This document shows, in pieces, positions 47,137 through 55,923 of a stretch of DNA of 64,000 nucleotides. Source of the DNA: Thalassospira lucentensis (lineage in GTDB: Bacteria; Pseudomonadota; Alphaproteobacteria; Rhodospirillales; Thalassospiraceae); NCBI RefSeq assembly GCF_032921865.1, contig NZ_CP136684.1, forward strand, positions 726,501 through 790,500, read 5' to 3'. Below the pieces are notes generated by a model. That model was not told where the DNA came from. It saw only the letters and a program-made list of their open reading frames with translations, and made no database searches. How positions within the stretch are numbered: the stretch's first letter is position 1; each line of letters starts with the position of its first letter. Both the position numbers and the translations under genes were made by a program.

Positions 47137-47763
47137 ATGACACCGAATATCGAGACCCTGACCGCGATGATCAGGGACAAACGGATTGGCGATCGTCGCC
47201 TCCTTGTCGCGATCGCCGGGGCACCAGCCTCGGGCAAGTCAACCTTGTCCGAACGGCTTCATCACCATCTGGGGGGTGATGAGGCCGGGGCTGTTGTCGT
47301 GCCGATGGATGGATATCATTTCGATGATGCCATCCTTTCCGCACGCGGCCTCCTTCCGCGTAAGGGATCGCCGGAAACCTTCGATACCGGCGGCTTCAAG
47401 CGCACCCTTGATGCCATTCGCGACGACATTGACGATGTTTATGTGCCGGTGTTTGACCGCAATCTGGAACTGTCACGCGGATCGGCGCGATGCGTTTCAC
47501 GCGGCCATCGGATCGTGATTGTCGAAGGCAATTATCTGTTGCTCAACCAGTCGCCATGGAACCAGTTGGCAGGCCTGTTCGACCTGACCCTGTTCATCGA
47601 CATACCGCTTCCGATTCTGGAAAAGCGTCTTGTGCAACGGTGGCTTGATCATGGCCATGACGAACCAGCAGCACGGCAAAAAGCATCGGATAATGACATC
47701 CCCAACGCACATACCGTTCAGAAAGGCAGCATTCTGGCCGATATCACGATTACCGCGGTGTAA
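47137..47763 (+). CDS. frcK: Fructose transport system kinase FrcK
   Basis: A 208-residue P-loop kinase of the uridine kinase/phosphoribulokinase superfamily. Walker A is AGAPASGKST at about residues 27-36, and the segment VVPMDGYHFDDAIL is shared with pantothenate kinase-like enzymes. In Sinorhizobium meliloti the fourth gene of frcBCAK encodes the same kind of protein; its substrate has been proposed to be linked to fructose but remains unsettled. It is translationally close to frcA (four bases). Its stop lies 21 bases before that of the converging methyltransferase gene, with no terminator visible. Confidence 0.87.
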   Translation: MTPNIETLTAMIRDKRIGDRRLLVAIAGAPASGKSTLSERLHHHLGGDEAGAVVVPMDGYHFDDAILSARGLLPRKGSPETFDTGGFKRTLDAIRDDIDDVYVPVFDRNLELSRGSARCVSRGHRIVIVEGNYLLLNQSPWNQLAGLFDLTLFIDIPLPILEKRLVQRWLDHGHDEPAARQKASDNDIPNAHTVQKGSILADITITAV

Positions 47764-47784
47764 TCATCGTTCCATCAACAGGAA

Positions 47785-48588
47785 TTACCGTTCTTTTCGC
47801 AACACCAGCGTATAGCACATCGGGATCTGGGCTTTCCTGTCTTCATAGATATCAAATTCAGTTTCCCGATTTGAATGCGGATACTCTTTAAGACATTCCA
47901 GCTTTAATCCGGCCGCGACAGCCGCAGACACGATTTCGCCCATCGTGTAGGAAAACCACCATGAAACCGGCCCCTGCCCGCCATCAGATCCGTCATAGGT
48001 GATGGTATCTTCGTTCGCGTGTGGTCCACGGTCAAAATAAGACTGGGAGGGTGAAAACGGATCAGCAGCAGACGGATCAAACATTTCAAGAAACGGGTGA
48101 ATTTCATAGATAACGAGCATCCCATCCCGGGCCAGCAGCCCTGAGACAGCATCGAAGAAACGTTTCAGGTCCGGCATCCAGTTCAGAACGCCGATGGTAA
48201 TCAAACCAAGGTCAAAATCGCCCGGTATGTCTTCCGGCAATTCGTAGATGTCCGCACAGAGGAAATCACATTTCCGTCCCGACAGATGCGCCAGCTTCCG
48301 GGCTTGCGCGAGAAATGCATCGGATTGATCAATCCCAAGCACAGTTTTTGCGCCCATGGCCGACAAGGACAACACTTCGCGACCGTTATTGCAGCACACC
48401 TGCACGACGCGTTTTCCCGCGACACCGACATCCGCCAGCGTTTCCCACAAGGTTTCGTCGAATGTCGAAAAATCGGCTTTCGCAACCTCGGCCAAAAGTC
48501 TTTGCCAGGTTTCACCGACTTCATGCAACGGTGCGGAGACATCCCATGCAGCACGGTTGGCCGATGTGTATTTTTTGTGCTCGTCCAT
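47785..48588 (-). CDS. Class I SAM-dependent methyltransferase
   Basis: A 267-residue methyltransferase. The SAM-binding region is VVQVCCNNGREVLSLSAMGA, in which CCNNGRE replaces the usual GxGxG, then GIDQSDAFLAQARKLA. The N-terminus YTSANRAAWDVSAPLHE is typical of a clade of small-molecule methyltransferases. The segment SWWFSYTMGEIVSA is typical of the C-terminal part. ATG 48588 follows CAGGGGCAGGCC; the 14 codons upstream are not expected in the family. The substrate is unknown and no partner gene is apparent. Confidence 0.84.
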   Translation of the reverse strand: MDEHKKYTSANRAAWDVSAPLHEVGETWQRLLAEVAKADFSTFDETLWETLADVGVAGKRVVQVCCNNGREVLSLSAMGAKTVLGIDQSDAFLAQARKLAHLSGRKCDFLCADIYELPEDIPGDFDLGLITIGVLNWMPDLKRFFDAVSGLLARDGMLVIYEIHPFLEMFDPSAADPFSPSQSYFDRGPHANEDTITYDGSDGGQGPVSWWFSYTMGEIVSAAVAAGLKLECLKEYPHSNRETEFDIYEDRKAQIPMCYTLVLRKER

Positions 48589-48671
48589 GGCCTGCCCCTG
48601 CTCGCCGCATAAGTTGTAGTATTTCAACAATCACAACCAATACATCGCACTGTCAAACAAACAGTGCAGGA

Positions 48672-49541
48672 TCACACGGATTTAATTGCCGCACTGCCAG
48701 TCAGCACATCAGACACCCATTCGGCGACAACCCGCACACGCGGCACATGGCGCATGTCCTGATGGATCAGGAGCCAGATTTCGCGTCCCTCCGGCTCGAT
48801 ATCGGGTTTGCGCGTAAGCCCCGGGACGCGATCCCCCAGGCATCGTGGCAGCAGGGCAAAGGCATTGGCCGAACACGCCATCGTCGCCATGATGGACCCG
48901 CTATTGGAACGGCTGATGGTTTGGCGGTTAGGGAAATGGCGGTTGAGCCATATCTGTTCGGGCTTGTCGGCAAACGCGTCGTCAAGATCGACCCACGGTG
49001 CATCGGTCGGGTCATTGATCCCATCGGGACCATAAATACCGTATTCCATCACACCGATTTTCCGGATGTGAAATGCCCCGGTTTGAGGCCGGGCAAGGCG
49101 TAGCGCAATATCGGTTTCGCGTTGCGGCAGACTTAGATTGCGGTTGCCGCCAATCAGTTCGACGCAAAGGGATGGATGGTTTGATGTCAGTTCCCCCAGA
49201 CGCGGGGCGATACAGTTTTCAAAAATCACATCCACCCCGGCAACACGAACAACACCCGATATTTCCGGACGGGCTACCTTTTCCGACAAAGTGCCATTTG
49301 CTTCGAGCAAGGTACTGACTTCGGCCTCCATCGCCCTTGCGGTTTTCAGAAGGCTTTGTGCGCGCAATGTCGGGCGCATCAGGCCATCCCGACGCAGCAG
49401 AACGGGAAAGCCGGTGGCTTCTTCAAGGCGGGCAATACGGCGCGCAATCGTCGTCTGGTTGACGCCAAGTTCACGCGCGGCCGCACTCATGGTATTTGCG
49501 CGGCAAACGACGGCGAATGTCCGCAAGGCTTCCCAATCCAT
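48672..49541 (-). CDS. LysR family transcriptional regulator
   Basis: A 289-residue LysR-type regulator. The winged helix (residues 1-60, MDWEALRTFAVVCRANTMSA) is followed by a periplasmic-binding-like effector domain. The MDWEALRTF start is typical of the subgroup that includes AmpR/GcvA-like regulators. It is divergent from the isochorismatase-family gene and shares with it a promoter region rich in TCTGC/GCAGA repeats, so regulation of that gene is likely. The effector is unknown. Confidence 0.9.
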   Translation of the reverse strand: MDWEALRTFAVVCRANTMSAAARELGVNQTTIARRIARLEEATGFPVLLRRDGLMRPTLRAQSLLKTARAMEAEVSTLLEANGTLSEKVARPEISGVVRVAGVDVIFENCIAPRLGELTSNHPSLCVELIGGNRNLSLPQRETDIALRLARPQTGAFHIRKIGVMEYGIYGPDGINDPTDAPWVDLDDAFADKPEQIWLNRHFPNRQTISRSNSGSIMATMACSANAFALLPRCLGDRVPGLTRKPDIEPEGREIWLLIHQDMRHVPRVRVVAEWVSDVLTGSAAIKSV

Positions 49542-49563
49542 GGATCATCATCCGGTTATGATT

Positions 49564-49620
49564 TCTGCATATACGCAGATCATATCTGCAAACTGACGGA
49601 TTTAAACTGCAAACATGCAG
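49564..49620. promoter_or_regulatory. LysR operator region with repeated TCTGC/GCAGA
   Basis: Within 60 bases lie a perfect inverted repeat TCTGC-atatac-GCAGA (49564-49579), a further ATCTGCA at 49584-49590, and a second perfect repeat CTGCA-aaca-TGCAG (49607-49620). Several related half-sites in a row are usual for LysR promoters (a recognition and an activation site). The region separates lysR from the hydrolase gene. Confidence 0.65.
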
Positions 49621-49664
49621 ATGCATGATCAGGCCATCCAAATGACTTTGAAAGGACAGCCACC

Positions 49665-50258
49665 ATGAGTGCACAATCCATCTTTGAAATTCTTGGCGTT
49701 GAACTGCCGACCGGATCGGTTCGTGATGCGGCATTGATCGTGATTGATGCCCAGGAAGAATATCGCAGCGGGCGGTTGAAGCTATCAGAGCTTGAACCGG
49801 CACTGGACAATATTGCCCGCCTGGTCGCCCATTGGCGTGCGCAGAACGGCACCCTGATCCATATCCAGCATCACGGACAGGGATTGTTTGATCCCGAAGG
49901 TCCGTATGCCGCGATCATGAACGAAGTTGCCCCTCATGAGGGCGAGCCGGTTCTGACAAAGAATGTGCCCAATGCCTTTGGCGGTACCAATCTGCGCGAC
50001 CTGATTGATCAGGCCGGTTTGAAACATGTGGTGCTGGCCGGTTTCATGACACATGTCTGCGTGTCGACCACCGCACGTTCCGCCAACGAACAGGGATTAC
50101 AGGTTACCATCGCCGGGGATGCGGTCACCACACGCGACCTGCCTGCAACAGCGAATCACGCCACCATCCCGGCCGCGGAATTGCACCGTGCCGAACTGAC
50201 CATTCTGGCCGATGCATTTGCCAAGATTGTAACGACCGACGACGTTCTGAAAGCGTGA
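49665..50258 (+). CDS. Isochorismatase-family cysteine hydrolase
   Basis: A 197-residue hydrolase of the isochorismatase/nicotinamidase superfamily. The catalytic aspartate is in LIVIDAQEEY, the lysine in TKNVPNAFGGTNL, and the cysteine in GFMTHVCVSTTARSA, giving the complete triad. The absence of isochorismate or siderophore genes makes a general amidase or detoxifying function more likely. The ATG at 49665 follows AAAGGACAGCCACC. It is probably regulated by the divergent LysR protein. A strong terminator follows. Confidence 0.88.
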   Translation: MSAQSIFEILGVELPTGSVRDAALIVIDAQEEYRSGRLKLSELEPALDNIARLVAHWRAQNGTLIHIQHHGQGLFDPEGPYAAIMNEVAPHEGEPVLTKNVPNAFGGTNLRDLIDQAGLKHVVLAGFMTHVCVSTTARSANEQGLQVTIAGDAVTTRDLPATANHATIPAAELHRAELTILADAFAKIVTTDDVLKA

Positions 50259-50268
50259 TCATAAATGC

Positions 50269-50300
50269 AAAACACCCCGCAGCAATCTGCGGGGTGTTTT
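50269..50300. terminator. Bidirectional terminator after the isochorismatase gene
   Basis: AAAACACCCCGCAG pairs perfectly with CTGCGGGGTGTTTT around CAAT. Symmetrical A- and T-runs let it serve phaB on the opposite strand too. Confidence 0.93.
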
Positions 50301-50326
50301 GATGAGTTTGAACGCAAGCAGTGCGA

Positions 50327-51049
50327 TCAGAACATATGCTGTCCGCCATTCAGCGACAGACAGGAACCGGTGATGAAGCCGGAATTCGGACCACAAAGGA
50401 ACAGGACGGCCTGTGCGATTTCCTCGGCCTCGCCCAGACGGCCGACCGGGATTTTGGCGATGATGCTTTCAAGGACCTTTTCGGGAACCGCGGCAACCAT
50501 GTCGGTATTGATGTAACCCGGCGCGATGGTATTGACCGTAATACCTTTCCGCGCGACTTCCTGTGCCAATGCCTTGGTAAAGCCGTGCACCCCGGCCTTG
50601 GCCGCGGAATAGTTGGTCTGGCCAAGCTGACCGGCCTGACCATTGATCGATGAGATATTGACCACCCGGCCAAAGCCGCGTTCACGCATGCCATCCAGAA
50701 CCGGCTTGGTCATATAGAACAGCGAACTCAGGTTGGTTTCGATCACTGCCTGCCAATGATCGACGGACATCTTGTGCATGAAGCCATCACGGGTGATACC
50801 GGCATTATTGATCAGGAAATCGACAGGGCCGACTTCGGATTCGACTTGCCGGATGCCATCGGCACAGGCATCCGCGTCCGCGACACTCCATTTAAAGGTC
50901 GCAATGCCGGTTTCGTCGGTGAAGGCGCGTGCGGCTTCGTCATTGCCGGCATAGTTTGCCGCAACCGTATAGCCCGCTTCCTTAAGCGCCAGGCTGATTG
51001 CCCTGCCAATTCCGCGTGTACCACCGGTTACCAGTGCTGTTTTTGTCAT
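50327..51049 (-). CDS. phaB: Acetoacetyl-CoA reductase
   Basis: Reduces acetoacetyl-CoA to (R)-3-hydroxybutyryl-CoA with NADPH, the second step of PHB synthesis. The 240-residue short-chain dehydrogenase has the cofactor motif TGGTRGIGRAI, the NNAGITRDGFMHKM segment and the catalytic YSAAK, and ends in the PhaB-type SLNGGQHM. It lies 248 bases downstream of phaA on the same strand, with a terminator-like hairpin in the gap, so it may have partly separate expression. Confidence 0.96.
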   Translation of the reverse strand: MTKTALVTGGTRGIGRAISLALKEAGYTVAANYAGNDEAARAFTDETGIATFKWSVADADACADGIRQVESEVGPVDFLINNAGITRDGFMHKMSVDHWQAVIETNLSSLFYMTKPVLDGMRERGFGRVVNISSINGQAGQLGQTNYSAAKAGVHGFTKALAQEVARKGITVNTIAPGYINTDMVAAVPEKVLESIIAKIPVGRLGEAEEIAQAVLFLCGPNSGFITGSCLSLNGGQHMF

Positions 51050-51229
51050 GGTCGCCTCCCTAAACTTCAGTCATCGAATTCATGTATCGGTATCCCGTAG
51101 TTTGCCCTTCTACGACATGCGAAACTTTAGTCCATAAAAAGAACTATAAACGTAACTTTATTTCTTCTCCATCATCCATGTCACGTGAAATGCGTGAACT
51201 TTGGTCGAATTTCATCTGCGTCCTCGGGT

Positions 51230-51265
51230 AAACAAACAGGGCAGCCCCCAAAGGAGGCCGCCCTG
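51230..51265 (-). terminator. Terminator/attenuator between phaA and phaB
   Basis: Read on the minus strand, CAGGGCGGCC pairs with GGCTGCCCTG (one mismatch) and is followed by TTTGTTT. It lies 32 bases after the phaA stop codon. Nothing else is recognised in the 248-base gap. Confidence 0.72.
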
Positions 51266-51297
51266 CACGTTTCATCCAATCAGATGGTTCGAAGCGA

Positions 51298-52470
51298 TCA
51301 GCGTTCGACGCACAGTGCGACCCCCATGCCGCCGCCAATGCACAATGTCGCAAGGCCTTTTTTGGCATCGCGTTTCTGCATTTCGTAAAGCAGGGTGGTA
51401 AAGACACGTGCGCCTGATGCGCCGATCGGATGGCCAAGGGCGATCGCCCCGCCATTGACATTGACCTTATCGGTATCCCAGCCCATGTCGCGGTTGACCG
51501 CAATTGCCTGTGCGGCAAAGGCTTCGTTGGCTTCGATCAGGTCAAGATCACCAACCGACCAGCCAGCCTTTTCAAGAGCCTTGCGCGATGCCGGGATCGG
51601 GCCGGAACCCATGACGGCAGGATCAACACCGGCAGTCGCCCAGCTTTTGATCGTCGCAAGCGGCGTCAGGCCGCGTTTGGCGGCTTCATCGGCCGACATG
51701 ACAATCAGGGCGGCGGCCCCATCATTGATGCCCGATGCGTTACCCGCGGTTACCGTGCCTTCCTTGTCAAACGCCGGGCGGAGCTTTGCCATGCCTTCGA
51801 TAGAAGCACCGTGGCGCGGATATTCATCGGCATCGAAGATCACATCGCCCTTGCGTGAGGAAAGGGTGACGGGGGCGATTTCATCATTGAAGCGACCGGA
51901 TTTCTGGGCGGCTTCGGCCTTGTTCTGGGACGCGGTCGCGAAGGCATCCTGATCTTCGCGGGTGATCTGCCATTTATTGGCGATGTTTTCCGCGGTATTG
52001 CCCATGTGATAGCCGTTGAAAGCACACCACAGGCCATCCTTGATCATGCTGTCGATGAATTTGACATCGCCCATCTTGTGACCGGCGCGCAGATTGGCGA
52101 CATGCGGTGACATGGACATGTTTTCCTGACCACCAGCGACAACGATTTTGGCGTCACCCGCCATGATCTGCTGGGCGGCAAGGGCAACGGTGCGAAGGCC
52201 CGAACCACAAACCTGGTTGATGACAAAGGCGGTTGCGCTATCGGGGATACCCGCCGCGATGGCCGCCTGGCGTGCCGGGTTCTGTCCGGCCCCACCGGTC
52301 AGGACCTGACCGAAAATGACTTCGTTTACGGCATCCGCCTCGACACCGGAACGTTCCAGAGCCGCCTTGATGGCAACAGCGCCAAGCTCGTGTGCTGGGG
52401 TATTGGCCAGCGAACCGCTAAAAGCGCCGATCGGTGTGCGTGCTGCACCCACAATTACGACGTCTGTCAT
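51298..52470 (-). CDS. phaA: Acetyl-CoA C-acetyltransferase (beta-ketothiolase)
   Basis: Condenses two acetyl-CoA into acetoacetyl-CoA for PHB synthesis. The 390-residue biosynthetic thiolase has the acyl-accepting cysteine in NQVCGSGLR, the [10 protein letters not shown] histidine motif and the proton-transfer cysteine in [11 protein letters not shown]. The start ATG at 52470 gives [15 protein letters not shown]. It precedes phaB, as in most PHB loci. The gap upstream (52471-52675) contains only promoter sequence as far as can be seen. Confidence 0.97.
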   Translation of the reverse strand: MTDVVIVGAARTPIGAFSGSLANTPAHELGAVAIKAALERSGVEADAVNEVIFGQVLTGGAGQNPARQAAIAAGIPDSATAFVINQVCGSGLRTVALAAQQIMAGDAKIVVAGGQENMSMSPHVANLRAGHKMGDVKFIDSMIKDGLWCAFNGYHMGNTAENIANKWQITREDQDAFATASQNKAEAAQKSGRFNDEIAPVTLSSRKGDVIFDADEYPRHGASIEGMAKLRPAFDKEGTVTAGNASGINDGAAALIVMSADEAAKRGLTPLATIKSWATAGVDPAVMGSGPIPASRKALEKAGWSVGDLDLIEANEAFAAQAIAVNRDMGWDTDKVNVNGGAIALGHPIGASGARVFTTLLYEMQKRDAKKGLATLCIGGGMGVALCVER

Positions 52471-52675
52471 GAAACCCTCCGATTATATCTTGAATACGTT
52501 TTTCCCCGGACCCTGACGATCCTGCTGATCGGACCTGCAATCCGCCTACGATCTTATCGCGACGCAACAAAAAGCCAAGCATTGATACGCACCACTTTCG
52601 GACAGTTTTGTTTCCGGGTGTATGGGCCGGGCAAATCGGCGCAGATCCGTTATCCTCATAGTTTGCCTGAAACGG

Positions 52676-53137
52676 CTATAACGCAACCCCGACTTCATCC
52701 TTTAATATCTCGGTCGCGATATAGGTGCGGTACCAGACGATGTTGTCGTCCGCGTCAAACAGGGTTTCGCAAAGGGCGGTATATTCCGCCATGTCGCGCA
52801 TATGCAGGACCAGAACACCGGTGACCTCGCCGGTGACAAGGTAACATTGCCGAACGGCTTCAAGGGTGCGGACTTTTTTGATAAAGTCCTGCCGGTAGCG
52901 GTTGCCATGGCGATGAAATTCCAGATTGATCACCGCGGTCAGTGGCCGCCCGACCAGTGCCGGGTCAATCACGACGACAGTTTTGCGAATAACGCCAGAT
53001 TCGCGCAGTTTGGCAACACGGCGCAAACAGGCCGAGGGCGACAGGCCAACATGATCGGCAAGGGTTGCATTCGCGATATCCGCATTTTCCTGCAATATTC
53101 GAAGGATTTTGGTATCGATACGGTCAAGGTCGGCCAA
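52676..53137 (-). CDS. Lrp/AsnC family transcriptional regulator
   Basis: A 153-residue Lrp-type regulator: helix-turn-helix at about residues 20-60 (ATLADHVGLSPSACLRRVAKL), then the RAM/ligand-binding domain with CYLVTGEVTGVLVLHMRD. The frame is open far upstream, but the family normally begins just before DRIDTKILRILQ; a TTG at 53135-53137 with CGGAG nine bases before it gives MADLDRIDTK and is the best start. It is divergent from a Gate-domain transporter-like gene, a possible target. The amino acid sensed is unknown. Confidence 0.87.
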   Translation of the reverse strand: MADLDRIDTKILRILQENADIANATLADHVGLSPSACLRRVAKLRESGVIRKTVVVIDPALVGRPLTAVINLEFHRHGNRYRQDFIKKVRTLEAVRQCYLVTGEVTGVLVLHMRDMAEYTALCETLFDADDNIVWYRTYIATEILKDEVGVAL

Positions 53138-53262
53138 TATCTGCAACTCCGAAGCGCCAAGTGAAAAAATACGCCGTATTATTGCACAAAAGCACGTAAT
53201 TTCGCCGCGTAATAATATGGTGGTTATGCGAGGATGCGCATCGTTAAACGAATGCCCCAAAT

Positions 53263-54279
53263 ATGACCCGCGTACCACCCAAGAAGCCCGGAACCTCGCG
53301 CCCCATGCATCGCTATTTCCTGAATTTGCTAAACCGCAGCCAGCGTTTGTTCATCACCCTGATCAAGGTCATGTTGCCGGTGATGATCATTGTGCGCATC
53401 GCCGATGAATTCGGCGCGGTTGCCTTTACATCCGATCTGTTATCCCCTGTCATGAGCCTGATCGGGTTGCCGCCCGAGGCAGGCCTGATCTGGGCGACCT
53501 GCGCACTGGTCAGTATATATGGCGCGGTCGGGGCGTTTATCGGGTTATCCGCCCATCTTGATATGACAGCGGCGCAGCTCAGTGCGCTTTGCGCCATGAT
53601 GCTGTTTGCCCATGGGCTTCCGGTCGAGCAGGCAATTGTCAAAAGGGCCGGGGCCAGCTTTGTCGCGACGACTGCACTTCGGCTTGGCACGGCGGTGTTT
53701 TACGCCGCACTGGTCACATGGATCAGCGACACCACCGGATGGCTCTCCGAACCGGTTGATTTTTCATGGATGGCCGGCGGTGAAACGGTTATAGCCGCCA
53801 CTGGCCTTGAAGGCTGGATCGACTGGACCATCCAGACAGTCAAATCACTTGTTGTCAGCTTTGCAGTAATTGTCGGATTGCTTGTGCTACTTGATATTCT
53901 TGAAAAAACCGGCATTACCGACCGCATTACACGCGGCATGATGCCGATCCTGCGGGTGTCGGGCCTGTCACGCGATGTGGCACCGGTCACGACCATTGGG
54001 GTGTTGCTGGGCCTGACCTATGGCGGGGCGCTGATCATTGACGAGGCCCGCAAAAAGAACTTCCCGCCGCGCACCCTTTTTCTGTCGCTAAGCTGGCTGT
54101 CGCTGTCGCATTCGCTGATAGAGGATACGGCGATCATGCTGGCCCTTGGTGCAGATATCTGGGTTGTTCTGGTCGGGCGGGTGATCCTGACATTGCTGAT
54201 CATTGCCGCCCTTGCACGTCTGACGCTGCGCTGGCAGCGTGAACCGGAACAACTGGCGACGGATTCTGCCAGTTCCTGA
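53263..54279 (+). CDS. Nucleoside recognition (Gate) domain membrane protein
   Basis: A 338-residue integral membrane protein with about eight hydrophobic helices and two Gate-type repeats, as in the YjiG/YjiH or spore maturation-like proteins. Typical segments are VRIADEFGAVAFTSDLLSP and TTIGVLLGLTYGGALIIDEARK. The family is thought to transport or gate small solutes, but no substrate is known. Two starts are possible, 53263 and 53305; neither has a strong ribosome-binding site. An Lrp gene is divergent from it, which hints at amino-acid-linked control. Confidence 0.8.
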   Translation: MTRVPPKKPGTSRPMHRYFLNLLNRSQRLFITLIKVMLPVMIIVRIADEFGAVAFTSDLLSPVMSLIGLPPEAGLIWATCALVSIYGAVGAFIGLSAHLDMTAAQLSALCAMMLFAHGLPVEQAIVKRAGASFVATTALRLGTAVFYAALVTWISDTTGWLSEPVDFSWMAGGETVIAATGLEGWIDWTIQTVKSLVVSFAVIVGLLVLLDILEKTGITDRITRGMMPILRVSGLSRDVAPVTTIGVLLGLTYGGALIIDEARKKNFPPRTLFLSLSWLSLSHSLIEDTAIMLALGADIWVVLVGRVILTLLIIAALARLTLRWQREPEQLATDSASS

Positions 54280-54430
54280 AGAAACCCGGGTTTGATATCA
54301 CTGACTTACTCAGTAAGCCGCGAATATCTGAAATGTCACAGTGACAGGGCTTGCCCGCGACTATGGCGCGTGTAGAGTGAGCAGAATTAAAATTTCTGTC
54401 AGGATCAAAACGGGGTCAAGGTCGGGTTTA

Positions 54431-54970
54431 ATGTGTCAGGACATGTATATCCGTGCCATTTTACCTGTGACGAATGGCCAGAAGACCGGAATCATCCAGA
54501 TGGCGGTCCCCGGATACGATGTTGATGAAAGCGGTAATCTGGCGATGGACTTTGGCCGTTGTCAGGCAGCCCTGGCAGAGCTGAAACGGCTTCATGTGCG
54601 TCATTATGTGTGTCTGACGACGCTGTCCGAGATCGGGCCGGAGGAAACCGGCGATATTCGCAATCTGGTCACGCGGCAGGGCATCACAAGCCATCACCTT
54701 CCGATAGAAGATTATGCAAAGCCGGACGGGAATTTTTTGAGCGCATGGCGAAAAGTGTCGCCACAATTGCAGGCATGCCTTGATGCCGGGGACGGGGTTG
54801 CGTTGCAATGCCTTGCGGGCTATGGCCGAAGCGGCACCGTTGCCGCCCTTTTGCTGATAGAGCGGGGAATGGCGCCAGACATTGCGATAGAGACCGTAAA
54901 GAGGATAAGCGGTGAATCGATAGAAAGCAGCGTACAGTTGGACTTTCTGCTATCCCGGTCTGCCCTGTAA
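54431..54970 (+). CDS. CX5R phosphatase (dual-specificity-like)
   Basis: A 179-residue protein with the protein-tyrosine-phosphatase P-loop CLAGYGRSGT (C-X5-R-S) and a candidate general acid in IEDYAKPD about 40 residues before it. It resembles the small cyclin-dependent-kinase-inhibitor-3-like and dual-specificity group found in some bacteria. The start is uncertain (ATG 54431 with AAGGTCGGGTTTA, or 54443). Nothing nearby shows the substrate, although a second, unrelated phosphatase lies at 60.1 kb. It converges with a GntR gene 11 bases away. Confidence 0.75.
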   Translation: MCQDMYIRAILPVTNGQKTGIIQMAVPGYDVDESGNLAMDFGRCQAALAELKRLHVRHYVCLTTLSEIGPEETGDIRNLVTRQGITSHHLPIEDYAKPDGNFLSAWRKVSPQLQACLDAGDGVALQCLAGYGRSGTVAALLLIERGMAPDIAIETVKRISGESIESSVQLDFLLSRSAL

Positions 54971-54981
54971 AAATTGACCGT

Positions 54982-55632
54982 TCAGCTTTCCGCCGCGTCA
55001 AGCAACGCACAGTAGCTTAACAAGGTTTCTGCGCGCAGGCGGAAATATGTCTGAAAGTCGCCCTTCTCGATCGGACCGATCAGTTTTTCAAATTCGGTCC
55101 GGATCAGGTTGGTCGCAAGATCAGGGAAGCGTGCCGACTGATGCACAAGCCCCGGAACGGTGCGATAAAACAGCATATCATCGGTACGTTTCAGAACATC
55201 ATCCGCAATCAGCCCTGCTGTCAGAAGATGGACATCTCGGAGCACGCTCCAGAATTTTTCACGCTCTGCATCCGCCGAAAGACGCGATACCCGATAATAA
55301 AGCGGGGCAATCGACGCCTCGATATCCTGGGGCGTTGCGGTGATGCCAAGATCATCAATGATGCGATAGATGCCCGAACGGATCTGCAGCCCCTGGCGTT
55401 GGGTTTCCAATGGCTGATCCTGCACCGTGGTACCGACACCGACCTTGACCACCGCGAGTTTTTCGTAAGCAAGCCGCTGTAGCACCTGGCGGATCGGCGT
55501 GCGGCTGACCTCGAACTCCTTGCCAAGTTCCCCCTCATACAGCACAGCGCCGCTTTCATAGACACCCAGACAAATGCGTTCACGGATGGCTTCGTAAATA
55601 ATATCGACGCTGGATTTCTGTGTGGCTGTCAT
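54982..55632 (-). CDS. GntR family transcriptional regulator
   Basis: A 216-residue GntR/FCD-like regulator. The winged helix is at about residues 8-75 (IYEAIRERICLGVYESGAVL and GKEFEVSRTPIRQVLQRLAYEKL). The effector domain is helical but lacks the clear metal-binding histidines of typical FCD proteins. ATG 55632 is preferred to an earlier in-frame start, although its ribosome-binding site is weak. It stands divergently from the amino acid ABC transporter operon, its probable target. Confidence 0.85.
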   Translation of the reverse strand: MTATQKSSVDIIYEAIRERICLGVYESGAVLYEGELGKEFEVSRTPIRQVLQRLAYEKLAVVKVGVGTTVQDQPLETQRQGLQIRSGIYRIIDDLGITATPQDIEASIAPLYYRVSRLSADAEREKFWSVLRDVHLLTAGLIADDVLKRTDDMLFYRTVPGLVHQSARFPDLATNLIRTEFEKLIGPIEKGDFQTYFRLRAETLLSYCALLDAAES

Positions 55633-55717
55633 GCGCTCTGTTCTTTTGTTCGGACCAGAGTCGCATTGAGAAAACGTCAAATTCGCAACCGATCATGGCC
55701 TATTCAATGAAGAATGG

Positions 55718-55870
55718 TGTACATGTATGCACCCATAATAGCAATGGCAAGATTTCATATTTCGGCCTGAAATCCGCTGATAACTGCGACTCAACAGATA
55801 TCACTCGCGCCTACCCACCATTATTTATTCCTTTGTCATATAAATATCATTTACTGTATAGCTGTATACA
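55718..55870. promoter_or_regulatory. Divergent promoter region of gntR and the amino acid transporter
   Basis: The 291 bases between the two start codons (55633-55923) are AT-rich and hold no gene. They contain TGTACATGTATGCA at 55718-55731 and the palindrome TGTATACA at 55863-55870, flanked by ATAGC and AGCAT. TGTATACA-type sites are common operators of GntR/FCD regulators, so both may bind the neighbouring regulator. Confidence 0.45.
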
Positions 55871-55923
55871 AGCATACTAGCTGCAATGCACAAGACACTC
55901 AAATCAGGGAATGGGTGATACGC

